NCBI GenBank assembly: GCA_903858935.1
Contig: CAIOKO010000085.1
Coordinates: forward strand, 1-64,000
DNA length: 64,000 bases
Source of the DNA: an uncultured Schlesneria sp.
Lineage (GTDB): Bacteria; Planctomycetota; Planctomycetia; Planctomycetales; Planctomycetaceae
Direction of reading: 5' to 3'
Below are positions 26,044 to 35,001 of the stretch, piece by piece. A program made the position numbers and the translations under genes. The first letter of the stretch is position 1. Every line of letters starts with the position of its first letter. The notes beneath the pieces were generated by a model. The model searched no databases, was not told the DNA's origin, and was given only the letters and a program-made list of their open reading frames with translations.

Positions 26044-27669
26044 ATGTTTACGACCGAGCATTCGAGAACACGTACAATAGAGAATCAGCTGGCTGAACAG
26101 CTGAAGCAAACCTGGTTAATGCTGTTCATGGGAGTGACGATTGGATTTGTCGGACTGCACTTCTTCGTGACGCGCCCGACAGCGAATGAATTGGCTAAAA
26201 TGAAAGCCAGCCTGACGACTGTCGAAGAGAGGATGCAGGACCTGGCGTCGACCAATGATAACGTCTGGGAAGCCAACAGCCTGCTGACGAGCTTACGCGC
26301 TCAGCACGATCAGGTTGCCGACGCTCGCGTGGCACTGCAGGCGATTCGCGAATTGCGAACCGAATTGCTCCAAGTCGCTTCGAAGAATGACACCGTGTCG
26401 AAAGCAATCGGGGGCGTCGACAAATTGCAGTCGCGCATTATTGATCAACAGGTAAAGACAGAAGGGGCATCCCGTGTTTTCGAGCTAATTCAGTCATTTG
26501 AGGATCAAATCGTCGGGCAACAGGATTCCCATGACGAAGCCGCCAACTCGCTCGAAAAGTTGATTGCCCTCAAGGAAGTTGCTGCTTCGCAAGCAACTGA
26601 CCTTGAACAGGCTCAATTAGCGCTCAATCAACTTGTCGACTTGAGCAAAGGATTGCAGAAACAGATCGATTCAATCGAATCAGCTCGATCCAGCTTTGAA
26701 GGCCTTGCATCGCTCAAGTCCGGTTTAAATGCCGCCTCAGAGAACTTGAAAGCAGCTCAAAATGTTTCAGACCAGTTGGTCGCCTTGCAACGTCGTCTGG
26801 CCGACGGTGGACAACAGGCCGAACTTGCGACGGAACGAGCCGAGCGTCTAATCGGACTTAATCGCAAGCTTGTCGCTGGTGAGTTGAATCTGACCACTTC
26901 GGAAAAGGGCTTGGATCGACTCCTCACAATTCAGGGCAAGCTTGGCAACGAACAGTTGAACCTTGGAGCCTCTGAGCAGAACCTTGAAGGGTTACTCACG
27001 ATTCAAGGCAAGTTGGCGAACGAGCAATTGAATGTCGCTTCGTCTGACCAGAATCTGGACGAACTGCTCAAGATCCAGGCGAAATTGACGGACGAAGCGT
27101 TGAACATCGCCCTTTCGACAGAGAACGTGAATGGACTTCTCACGATCCAGGGTAAGTTGACGAGCGATGATTTGAATGTCGCAACATCGGACGAGAACCT
27201 TGATGGATTGCTGACAATTCAAGGGAAGCTGGGTGACGGCCAACTGAATATCGCCGCGTCAGAACAGAATCTGGACGGTTTGCTGACGATTCAAACGACA
27301 CTCGTCGCTCAAACACGCAACCTGGCCGATGCGATTCAGACGTTGGAAGTGCTCAGTGGCTTCCGAGAAGAATTGAATGCGCAAATTCAAGCGTTGGCTG
27401 GTGTCCGTCACGATCTCGTGGAACTGAGCCTGATGGAAACTTCATTGGCGAAAGTTGCACGAATCATGAAGCCACTTGTTGAACTGGGAAACATTCGACG
27501 ACTGAGCGACGAAGAATTGCGTCACGCCGCCCGCAGCATCCTTGATGGACGGACCGCAACCCGGGTCACGAAGAACAGTTCTGACAATCGACCGACTGCG
27601 ATCAGTGGAATCTCGGCCGAAACTTCGGCTGACGAATACGGGGATGTCCCGATGCCAACCAACGAATGA
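26044..27669 (+). CDS. Membrane-anchored coiled-coil protein with 24-residue tandem repeats
   Basis: A 541-residue protein I do not know by family. A membrane anchor lies at residues of about 22-42 (LMLFMGVTIGFVGLHFFV). A long heptad-rich helical region follows, with many Leu, Gln, Glu and Lys and no Cys. Residues 276-419 hold six tandem 24-residue repeats with the frame L-x5-N-x8-L-x2-LLxIQxK, such as ENLDGLLTIQGKL, followed by a seventh degenerate unit. The start is ATG 26044, eight bases after GGGAG (26031-26035); an upstream TTG at 26029 is unlikely. The tail is polar. It may be a structural protein of the cell envelope or an elongated tether. A terminator hairpin follows the stop. Confidence 0.8.
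   Translation: MFTTEHSRTRTIENQLAEQLKQTWLMLFMGVTIGFVGLHFFVTRPTANELAKMKASLTTVEERMQDLASTNDNVWEANSLLTSLRAQHDQVADARVALQAIRELRTELLQVASKNDTVSKAIGGVDKLQSRIIDQQVKTEGASRVFELIQSFEDQIVGQQDSHDEAANSLEKLIALKEVAASQATDLEQAQLALNQLVDLSKGLQKQIDSIESARSSFEGLASLKSGLNAASENLKAAQNVSDQLVALQRRLADGGQQAELATERAERLIGLNRKLVAGELNLTTSEKGLDRLLTIQGKLGNEQLNLGASEQNLEGLLTIQGKLANEQLNVASSDQNLDELLKIQAKLTDEALNIALSTENVNGLLTIQGKLTSDDLNVATSDENLDGLLTIQGKLGDGQLNIAASEQNLDGLLTIQTTLVAQTRNLADAIQTLEVLSGFREELNAQIQALAGVRHDLVELSLMETSLAKVARIMKPLVELGNIRRLSDEELRHAARSILDGRTATRVTKNSSDNRPTAISGISAETSADEYGDVPMPTNE
26869..27372 (+). repeat. Six 72-bp in-frame tandem repeats plus a degenerate seventh
   Basis: Units of 72 bp begin at 26869, 26941, 27013, 27085, 27157 and 27229, and a degenerate one at 27301. 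All lie in frame within the coiled-coil gene, so each encodes 24 residues. The words encoding LLTIQGKL are the most conserved. The period is exact and the units differ by many silent and conservative changes, so the array is old rather than freshly amplified. Confidence 0.9.
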
Positions 27670-27698
27670 TCTGACGTTCGAAATCTCGAAATGAACGG

Positions 27699-27740
27699 CA
27701 ACCGGGATGCGTTAATTATCGCGTCCCGGTTGTTTTGTTT
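27699..27740 (+). terminator. Rho-independent terminator after the coiled-coil gene
   Basis: CAACCGGGATGCG (27699-27711) pairs with CGCGTCCCGGTTG (27720-27732) with one G-T pair and a TTAATTAT loop, followed by a run rich in T (TTTTGTTT). It lies 30 bp after the coiled-coil gene stop. Confidence 0.88.
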
Positions 27741-28008
27741 AACCCGAAGCCATCGGCGCAGGCGGATCGGCGTCCAGCCGATTTCTTCGAGCGTTGCCGA
27801 GCCTCGACGGGAAGACGAAACAAGAGGCTAACATTCGCAAAATGAACGATGACGCCTCAGGCTTTTCAGCGACGCCGGCTGACTCGCTTCTCTGCAAGGA
27901 ACGATTAAACGGTCAAAAGACCTGCAAAATGGAACGTTGAGCACGCCTGACCGACGGCATACAATGTGTCTTCTTTCAAAAACATGCATTTTCCCAAGGC
28001 AATCTACG

Positions 28009-30255
28009 ATGCGACGAGTGCGAACGGGCGGTGGTTGGCCAGCAGTACGATACACCTTCAGCAAGGCGCGCGAAGCAGGTGGATTGTGGAAATTATGGAA
28101 AGCCATGCGTTCAAAAAACGCTTGCAAGACGTGTGCTCTGGGAATGGGAGGTCAGCAAGGAGGGATGGCCAATGAACGGGGCGTCTTCCCCGAGGTTTGC
28201 AAAAAGTCGCTGCAAGCGATGGTGTCTGACATGCAAGGGGCGGTGACGCCCGACTTCTTTAAAACCTACTCGATTCCACAACTACAGATGTTCTCGCCAC
28301 GGGAACTCGAAAACAGCGGTCGACTGACACAACCCGTAATTCATCGAAAAGGCGAGAACTATTATCAGCCGATCTCGTGGGAAGATGCATTCAAAAAAAT
28401 CATCGCGAAGCTGACACCCGCCTCGCCAGAAAACGCCAATTTGGATTCGTCGCAACGGGCAAAACCAAACGAAACTTTCTGGTATTTCAGTGGTCGCAGT
28501 TCCAACGAAGCCGGATTCCTGTTGCAAGTCTTTGCCCGCGTCTTCGGAACGAACAACGTCAATAACTGTTCGTTCTATTGTCATCAGGCGAGCGGTGTGG
28601 GACTCGGCAGCGTCCTCGGTACCGGCACGGCCACTCTGGTCCTCGAAGACGTCGAGCATGCCGACCTTGTCTTCATCATCGGAGGAAACCCTGCCAGTAA
28701 TCATCCACGTCTGATGTCGACTCTGAAAAATCTCCGACGAAAAGGGGGACATGTTGTTGTGATCAACCCGATTGTTGAAACCGGGTTGGTCACTTTCAGC
28801 GTACCGAGTGATCCCATCAGCCTGTTGTTCGGAACCAAGATCGCATCGTTGTACGTTCAGCCTCATATTGGTGGTGACCTGGCTCTGCTGACAGGCATCG
28901 CCAAACGGATCGTGGAAATGAATGCCCACGACGAGCACTACCTGGAAACTTACTGCGATCATTGGCCAGAACTGAAGGCGCAACTCGCTGGCCTCGACTG
29001 GAACGAGATCTACCGCAAATCGGGTGTCGATGCCGCAGCCATTCAGGCGATTGCCACACGGTATGCGAATGCCGAAAACGTCGTCTTCACCTGGACGATG
29101 GGAATCACACACCATACGTACGGTGTCGAAAACGTCGAAGCGATCGCGAATCTTGCGCTACTGCGAGGGATGGTCGGACGACCCAACGCGGGATTGTTGC
29201 CCATTCGAGGTCATTCCAACGTTCAGGGAATTGGTTCGATGGGGGTCACTCCGCAGCTGAAAGAAGCGATCTTTGAACGATTACAGACGCACTATGGACT
29301 GCAGCTTCCGACGACGGCCGGGCTTGATACGCTGGCCTGCATGGAGGCGGCCAGTCGAAAAGAATTGAAGTTCGGCTTCTGCCTGGGTGGAAACCTGTAT
29401 GGCTCGAATCCCGATTCAACTTTCGCAGAACGTGCGCTCGGTGAGTTAGATCTTCTTGTTCATCTCAACACGACACTGAATACAGGCCATGCCCACGGAC
29501 TCGCCAAAGAGACAATTATTCTGCCGGTGCTGGCACGCGATGAAGAGCCTCAAGCCACCACTCAGGAATCAATGTTCAACTACATCCGTTTAAGTGACGG
29601 CGGGCCATCAAGGCATGTCGGGCCCAAAAGCGAAATCGAAGTCATCGCCACAATCGCCAGCGGTGTACTGGGTAACAAGGGGCCTATCGATTGGGAATCG
29701 ATGCGCAATACCAATCGAATTCGCGAAGCGATTGCCAAGGTCGTTCCAGGCTTCGAAAAGATCAAAGACATTGGTGCGACAAAGAAAGAGTTTCAACTTG
29801 ACGGCCGCACGTTTCATACGCCGGAATTTCCGACGAAAAATGGCAAAGCCCAGTTGCGAGTCCACTCGCTACCCGAACTGATCGGGGGCCCGAACGAGTT
29901 GCGTATGATGACGATTCGAAGTGAAGGACAGTTCAATACGGTCGTGTATGAAGACTACGATCTCTATCGAGGCATTGAAGGCCGATTTGTCATCCTGATT
30001 CATCCCGACGATCTTGTTCGCTTTCGTCTGCTACCGGGTCAAAAGGTGACGGTTCGTAGCGGGACGGGCGAAATGACAAATATCATCGCCACGCCGTTTG
30101 AAAAAATCCGACCGGGGAACGCGGCGATGTACTATCCTGAATGCAATATTCTGGTTCCTCGCTTCGTCGACCCAAGATCCCGCACACCCGGTTTTAAGTT
30201 AGTAATCATTACGATTGAAGCGACGAAGGTAGGTCGATTGCCCCTGCTGAGGTAA
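28009..30255 (+). CDS. FdhF/YdeP-type molybdopterin oxidoreductase
   Basis: A 748-residue member of the YdeP/'oxidoreductase alpha subunit' branch of molybdopterin enzymes related to formate dehydrogenase. The N-terminal GGGWPAVRYTFSKAREAGG and NACKTCALGMGGQ are typical of the branch, with one CxxC only and no full 4Fe-4S ligand set. The cofactor-proximal motif is FYCHQASGVGLGS: Cys191 stands where E. coli FdhF has selenocysteine. The middle (ADLVFIIGGNPASNHPRLM) and C-terminal beta-barrel domain (LLPGQKVTVRSGTGE) bind the bis-MGD cofactor. The start is ATG 28009; earlier in-frame starts precede low-similarity sequence. It is a single gene, so electron partners are not known. moeA at 54.8-56.0 kb would help supply its cofactor. 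The substrate is not known; YdeP itself is linked to acid resistance. Confidence 0.88.
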   Translation: MRRVRTGGGWPAVRYTFSKAREAGGLWKLWKAMRSKNACKTCALGMGGQQGGMANERGVFPEVCKKSLQAMVSDMQGAVTPDFFKTYSIPQLQMFSPRELENSGRLTQPVIHRKGENYYQPISWEDAFKKIIAKLTPASPENANLDSSQRAKPNETFWYFSGRSSNEAGFLLQVFARVFGTNNVNNCSFYCHQASGVGLGSVLGTGTATLVLEDVEHADLVFIIGGNPASNHPRLMSTLKNLRRKGGHVVVINPIVETGLVTFSVPSDPISLLFGTKIASLYVQPHIGGDLALLTGIAKRIVEMNAHDEHYLETYCDHWPELKAQLAGLDWNEIYRKSGVDAAAIQAIATRYANAENVVFTWTMGITHHTYGVENVEAIANLALLRGMVGRPNAGLLPIRGHSNVQGIGSMGVTPQLKEAIFERLQTHYGLQLPTTAGLDTLACMEAASRKELKFGFCLGGNLYGSNPDSTFAERALGELDLLVHLNTTLNTGHAHGLAKETIILPVLARDEEPQATTQESMFNYIRLSDGGPSRHVGPKSEIEVIATIASGVLGNKGPIDWESMRNTNRIREAIAKVVPGFEKIKDIGATKKEFQLDGRTFHTPEFPTKNGKAQLRVHSLPELIGGPNELRMMTIRSEGQFNTVVYEDYDLYRGIEGRFVILIHPDDLVRFRLLPGQKVTVRSGTGEMTNIIATPFEKIRPGNAAMYYPECNILVPRFVDPRSRTPGFKLVIITIEATKVGRLPLLR

Positions 30256-30526
30256 CGATGTCATTTTCCCGACCAACTTTTAATAGAACGGTTTTAAAAT
30301 AGCGTGAAACTCGAGACGCCATTCAATGAACCGGCTCACGGTAACTTTCACGAGTCTGGCATCCTGCCCAAAACGGCCTGCAATTTGAATCGCCACGACC
30401 AGCGGGCCCGTTTTTACCCATGATCGGCGAGTGGCTTGCGAACGATCGTGAGCGATCAACTTGATCACGCTTTTTAAACGTCTGGTGGGACATCGAAGAC
30501 CTGCCCCACCATTCAGTTCCGCGCCG

Positions 30527-31417
30527 CTACTTTTTCAATGCCTCAGCGACGAACTCGAATAAGGCCTTGGTTGACGGATCATCCGCAGTCCCCAAGTTGT
30601 TGTTGATTCGGGAGTGGTTGGTTTCCTGGGCACCGAAGACTTTGGTGGGGATTCCGGCTTCCTTCAGTACGGAACCGAGGCGTTGGGCCTGGGCCGAGTT
30701 ATCTGGATGATCATTGACGTACAGGATCAGAAATGGCGGGATTCCCTTGCCCTTGGCCACATGCGTTACGGCCGAAAAGTCGCGGTGTTTTTCGGGGTCA
30801 TTGCCGAATTTTTCGCGGTGCCCGAATTTGGCTTGTGGCTGGCCGTGAACCGTGCGACGAGTTTCTGCCGTGGTGATGATGGCGGGGACGTCGTAGGTGT
30901 CGCCGTCGACGGGGACGCAGCCCTTGATGATTGACAGACTCAATCCCTCGGCCTTGAGATACCGGTCATCCGTGCAGATCAATGCCGCCAGTTGGGCTCC
31001 TGCTGAATGCCCCATAACGAGTAGCCGCTTTGGATCGCCACCGTATTCTGCAATGTGGTCATGAACCCAATGAATCGACTTGGCAATGTCGCGATTAATG
31101 GTCCCCATTTCGACGTTGGGTAACAAACGATAGTTGGTCGCGACGAAGACGAATCCTTGATCGACAAAGGCTTGCGGTTTTAACTGCACGGCCGATTTGT
31201 CCCCGGTCTGCCATCCGCCACCGTGAATCCAGAAAATGACGGGAACGTCTTTGGCATTCACCGGCGAATAAACATCAAGCACCTGACGTTCGACAGCCGG
31301 CTCTGCGTAGGGGATATCACGCTTGAGGACGAATTCTGCACTCTGAGTCTGGGCGATGGGCAAAAGCAAAACCGTTATGAAAGCCAGATTAGAAAGGCGA
31401 TTCAAAATTTTGGTCAT
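30527..31417 (-). CDS. Secreted alpha/beta-hydrolase esterase
   Basis: A 296-residue esterase/lipase-like hydrolase with a signal peptide ([17 protein letters not shown]). The oxyanion-hole motif is IHGGGW, the nucleophile elbow is MGHSAGAQ, and an Asp and a His follow late ([23 protein letters not shown]). The start at 31417 is chosen because AAGGAG stands upstream; an alternative Met at 31525 would run into the neighbouring gene. It probably acts on short acyl esters, perhaps of plant polysaccharides, outside the cytoplasm. It is on the same strand as and downstream of the dehydrogenase gene (about 100 bp apart). Confidence 0.88.
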   Translation of the reverse strand: MTKILNRLSNLAFITVLLLPIAQTQSAEFVLKRDIPYAEPAVERQVLDVYSPVNAKDVPVIFWIHGGGWQTGDKSAVQLKPQAFVDQGFVFVATNYRLLPNVEMGTINRDIAKSIHWVHDHIAEYGGDPKRLLVMGHSAGAQLAALICTDDRYLKAEGLSLSIIKGCVPVDGDTYDVPAIITTAETRRTVHGQPQAKFGHREKFGNDPEKHRDFSAVTHVAKGKGIPPFLILYVNDHPDNSAQAQRLGSVLKEAGIPTKVFGAQETNHSRINNNLGTADDPSTKALFEFVAEALKK

Positions 31418-31515
31418 CACTGGGATTCTCCTTAAAATAATTCGATCGCGGCGCGAGTTAGCGGTTGTCGAACAGTTCAAGCGTTGGGTTACAGCATAAC
31501 CTTTCGGTGGCGCCA

Positions 31516-32517
31516 TCAATACCAAGCCCGCTTGTCGACCTGAGTCTTTGGCGGTTCACCGTTGACGAAACACTGGATATTTTCGAGCAGGGTTTCCAGG
31601 TGACGCTCAGCGATCCGAGGTGAAGCGGCGGCGACATGAGGAGTGATAATCACGTTCGACATCTGCCAGAGGGGATGTTCAGGCGGCAGCGGTTCGGGGT
31701 CACAGACATCGAGTGCCGCTCCGGCGATTTCTCGTTCACGCAGGGCGTCAGTCAAATCCTGAAGGTCCACGATTGCACCGCGGCCAATATTGATCAGAAA
31801 GGCCGACCGTTTCATCGCTTGGAAAACGGGACGTTGAAACAAGTTTCGGGTGATTGGAGTCAGCGGAGCGGCGATGACGACGTAGTCAGAACGGCTCAAG
31901 AGATCGGGTAATCTTTCGAGAGGCCAGACATCATCTAAGACACCGGGGACAGAAGGTGTCTTGGGATCAACCCCGGTTAGTGTCATTCCAAACGCTGCGG
32001 CACGACGGAGGATTTCGGCACCGATATTTCCCACGCCAACGACACCCAGCGCGCAATCGGACAGGTGTTGATGTGCGCGATCCATGGGAAGGACGGTCCC
32101 CGGCGCGTTCACAAAATCGGCGACGTAACTCTGGTCACCGACGGGCGACCAGACAGATTGTTGCTGCTGCCGAAGATAGACATGCAGGTTCCTGGCGAAG
32201 CAGAGGATAAAACTCATGACGTGGTCGGCGACGACATCAGAAAACAAGCCTCGCATGTTGCTCAAGACACAAGGATGCTCGATCAACTCAGGGAACAGGT
32301 AGTGTTCCAGACTGGCGGTTGGCGACTGGACCCAGCGAAGTTGAGTCGCATGTCGCAGTAGTTCATGGGTCAGCTTGCCGAAGAACGCATCAGCGTTCTG
32401 AATCTCAATCGATGCTTGTTCGATTGACTCGGCATTGATGACGTGCATGGGATACGCCGCAGCGCAAACTTTGTTCAAGCGACGTTCATCGATCGGCGGA
32501 AAGATGACAAGCTTCAT
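31516..32517 (-). CDS. D-2-hydroxyacid dehydrogenase
   Basis: A 333-residue NAD-dependent D-isomer-specific 2-hydroxyacid dehydrogenase. The NAD site is [16 protein letters not shown], the Arg-bearing loop is [14 protein letters not shown], the Glu is in [16 protein letters not shown], and the catalytic His is in [14 protein letters not shown]. It reduces a 2-keto acid, such as a phosphoglycerate-like or glyoxylate-like substrate, to the D-hydroxy acid. The substrate is not readable. It is probably expressed with the esterase downstream. Confidence 0.9.
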   Translation of the reverse strand: MKLVIFPPIDERRLNKVCAAAYPMHVINAESIEQASIEIQNADAFFGKLTHELLRHATQLRWVQSPTASLEHYLFPELIEHPCVLSNMRGLFSDVVADHVMSFILCFARNLHVYLRQQQQSVWSPVGDQSYVADFVNAPGTVLPMDRAHQHLSDCALGVVGVGNIGAEILRRAAAFGMTLTGVDPKTPSVPGVLDDVWPLERLPDLLSRSDYVVIAAPLTPITRNLFQRPVFQAMKRSAFLINIGRGAIVDLQDLTDALREREIAGAALDVCDPEPLPPEHPLWQMSNVIITPHVAAASPRIAERHLETLLENIQCFVNGEPPKTQVDKRAWY

Positions 32518-32740
32518 GATTGATGCCGATTCATTTCAAAGGTGTGGAAAAGAGAAGTTTTGAATGGTTGGACAACTTTCAGCACGTCGTGTCAAGGTTC
32601 ATGGGTATCACAATTCTTACTTTAGAAAACATCGTTTTTTCGACTTGCTCTTGAGCGAGACTGACGGCAGAATACCGCCCCGTGTTGGTTCCTCGGAACC
32701 TTCTGGCATCTCTCGATTCATGTCTGCATGAGGTCGCTCG

Positions 32741-32989
32741 ATGCGTTGCTATTTGCGAGCTGAAGACGAAGGTTTGACAATAGGTTCGGTTCAGATCAAT
32801 GTGCTGGAGGTCCGGCATGATTCTGTCCTGCTGGGGATCCATGACCCCAGCGCTTCACCCGCCTATCGTGAAGAAGTTCTTTACATCCAATCTGATGACG
32901 ATGACCAAGAATATGCGGAAGATGCTGAATCGGCATTTGAGCCACTCCAGTTCCAAACGATCAATTCGTTCGCAATTCCGTTGCGATAA
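32741..32989 (+). CDS. Divergent CsrA-like RNA-binding regulator
   Basis: An 82-residue protein. Residues 10-46 follow the CsrA pattern: EGLTIGSVQINVLEVRHDSV then LLGIHDPSASPAYREEV, matching GExIxIGDxIxIxVxxxxGxxVrlGIxAPxxxxVhREEV. The key Arg in the REEV motif is kept. The N-terminal strand (MRCYLRAED) is divergent from MLVLSR, and a long acidic tail (about 47-70) replaces the usual C-terminus. CsrA proteins bind GGA motifs in mRNA leaders and change translation. A GAGG site lies at about 32729. It sits 60 bp before uppS on the same strand. If it is real it may have altered RNA specificity. Confidence 0.68.
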   Translation: MRCYLRAEDEGLTIGSVQINVLEVRHDSVLLGIHDPSASPAYREEVLYIQSDDDDQEYAEDAESAFEPLQFQTINSFAIPLR

Positions 32990-33049
32990 CCTCGTAGGCT
33001 TGCCCTTTGCGTGACCGCGCGGACACAATCGTGCGGAGGATTCTCGCCA

Positions 33050-33859
33050 ATGGCATCGACGACCGCATCAACCAACGCTCATAACGTCCCGATACGACGA
33101 TCCGCTGATGATCCCTATTCATCAGAACAGATCGCCGAGTTTGGGTTGTGCGCAGATCGACTGCCTCGACACATCGCCATCATTATGGATGGCAATGGTC
33201 GATGGGCTCAGGCACGCGGGATGCCACGGATTGAGGGACACCGTCGCGGTGTCGCGAGCGTTCGCACTGTGATCGAGACCTGTTCGCGGCTGAATGTTGA
33301 ACAACTGACCTTGTACTGCTTCAGCAGTGAGAACTGGAAACGACCTGAGCTTGAACAGAAACTGTTGATGCAGTTGCTGGAACAATACCTGATCGAAGAG
33401 CGGGCGGAGATCGAGCGACAGAATCTTCAGTTTTCAGTCATCGGGCGTCGTCCCGCTCTGGGTGAAAGCGTTAATCGAGAGATCGATAGAACGTATGCCT
33501 GTGCACGGGAAAACACCGGCATGCGTCTGTGCCTGGCAATCAACTATGGAAGTCGTGTCGAGATTGCAGATGCGGTGAAAACAATTGCACGTCGAGTTGC
33601 CACCGGTGAGATTGATCCGGAATCTGTCGATGAATCGACTATCGAAGCCCACCTTGATACTGCAGGGATGCCCGACCCCGATCTGGTGATTCGGACCGCG
33701 GGTGAAATGCGAATCAGCAACTATCTGCTTTGGCAAATCAGCTATGCTGAATTGTGGGTCACGGAAAAGTGCTGGCCTGATTTTGGCCAGGAAGAATTAT
33801 TTACCGCGCTCCGCGATTTCGCGCAGCGGCACCGCCGGTTTGGAGGCCTTTCGAACTGA
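33050..33859 (+). CDS. uppS: Isoprenyl transferase (undecaprenyl diphosphate synthase)
   Basis: A 269-residue cis-prenyltransferase, which makes undecaprenyl diphosphate for cell-wall and O-antigen carriers from isopentenyl and farnesyl diphosphate. IAIIMDGNGRWAQARGMPR carries the catalytic Asp47 and diphosphate loop; CFSSENWKRP and AINYGSRVEIADAV follow, and the late RTAGEMRISNYLLWQISYAE motif is intact. The start at ATG 33050 is chosen because GGAGGA lies at 33035-33040. An N-terminal extension of about 40 residues precedes the usual start of the domain. cdsA starts 7 bp after its stop, so the two are cotranscribed. Confidence 0.95.
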   Translation: MASTTASTNAHNVPIRRSADDPYSSEQIAEFGLCADRLPRHIAIIMDGNGRWAQARGMPRIEGHRRGVASVRTVIETCSRLNVEQLTLYCFSSENWKRPELEQKLLMQLLEQYLIEERAEIERQNLQFSVIGRRPALGESVNREIDRTYACARENTGMRLCLAINYGSRVEIADAVKTIARRVATGEIDPESVDESTIEAHLDTAGMPDPDLVIRTAGEMRISNYLLWQISYAELWVTEKCWPDFGQEELFTALRDFAQRHRRFGGLSN

Positions 33860-33866
33860 GGCACGA

Positions 33867-34793
33867 ATGCTCGTCTGGCGAATTCTCGTTTCTGCAATTC
33901 TGATCCCACTGTTCGTCGGGTGTTTTTACCTGGATTCGAGACTGGGTGCTCCCGCGCCTATTCTGCTGGGAATGTTCGTCTTCCTGGCCGTTTTTGGCGC
34001 TCGTGAAATGGTTGACCTGCTGTGGACACGCTCATTCACGCCAAACAAAATCATCGTTTCAGCCTGTTGTGTTCTGGTGACAGCCGCAGCCTGGTGGGGC
34101 CGGTTCGGCCACATGCCGATTAAGATTCCCTCTGATGACAATACGCTCGCACAAGTCATGCTCGCCTATGCCATGACAATACTCGTTCTATTTTTACTGG
34201 CCACGTATCGATACCGTGAGCCTGGCGCCAGTATGGAGACACTGGGCGCAGAACTGTTGATCGTCAGCTACGTCGGTGTCTTACTGGGTGTCGTTGCACA
34301 GCTTCGTTGGGTTGCCGGAAGCGCGGCGGGGTATTTAGTCATCGGATCGTTGTTGATCGTGACCAAAGGTGGCGATGTCGGTGCTTACACGCTGGGACGC
34401 CTGTTCGGACGGCGAAAACTCGTGCCGTTACTTTCACCGGGAAAGACGTGGGCGGGGGCAGTTGGCGCCTTGATTGGATCAGCAGGAAGCGCCGTTCTCT
34501 GGCTTCAATTTGCCACACCTCTCTTCACGCCAACTGGAGACGCCAACTGGCTACCACCGATCTGGTGGTCGTCCGCCATTTATGGACTGATCCTTGGGAT
34601 CACGGGTTTGGTTGGCGACCTTTGCGAATCGCTGATCAAACGGGACGTTGGCAAAAAGGATTCGTCGAGCCTGCTACCAGGATTTGGAGGCCTGCTTGAC
34701 CTGATGGATAGTGTGCTTTATGCCGGTCCGGTTGCCTATGTCCTTTGGAAAGCGTTACCGCTGGCGACCTGGATGCCGCACGATATGAACTGA
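33867..34793 (+). CDS. cdsA: Phosphatidate cytidylyltransferase
   Basis: A 308-residue CDP-diacylglycerol synthase with about eight membrane helices, which activates phosphatidate with CTP for phospholipid synthesis. The C-terminal signature is SLIKRDVGKKDSSSLLPGFG (from residue 255). The usual PGHGG-x-x-D-R-x-D reads PGFGG-LL-D-L-M-D: His is Phe273 and Arg is Leu279, while the metal Asps stay. GDVGAYTLGRLFGRRKLVP is also present. The start at 33867 follows the uppS stop by 7 bp. The uppS-cdsA pairing is widespread in bacteria. Confidence 0.93.
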   Translation: MLVWRILVSAILIPLFVGCFYLDSRLGAPAPILLGMFVFLAVFGAREMVDLLWTRSFTPNKIIVSACCVLVTAAAWWGRFGHMPIKIPSDDNTLAQVMLAYAMTILVLFLLATYRYREPGASMETLGAELLIVSYVGVLLGVVAQLRWVAGSAAGYLVIGSLLIVTKGGDVGAYTLGRLFGRRKLVPLLSPGKTWAGAVGALIGSAGSAVLWLQFATPLFTPTGDANWLPPIWWSSAIYGLILGITGLVGDLCESLIKRDVGKKDSSSLLPGFGGLLDLMDSVLYAGPVAYVLWKALPLATWMPHDMN

Positions 34794-35001
34794 TCAAGAG
34801 AGGGGGCTTGTCGTTCTGGGATCGGGTTATTCAATTTTCAGGATTGCGCATGTTGACCAGTTGAATTTGAAGATCACCTGACCGGCCAATTTTGAAATTT
34901 GAATACCTACCCCCCGATCTGAAAACACTGGCGAGCGACAACGCACGCCAGCGGCATATCACCCGAAAGTTAAGACTCGAATAACATGCTCGTGCTATTT
35001 A

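Noticed and set aside
26869-27372. 72-bp tandem array as a possible CRISPR or minisatellite
   Set aside because: The units have no constant repeat with unique spacers and are an exact multiple of three inside one long frame, so they are coding repeats.
28579-28581. Selenocysteine codon in the FdhF-like gene
   Set aside because: The codon at the homologous place is TGT (Cys191), not TGA, and no in-frame TGA interrupts the gene.
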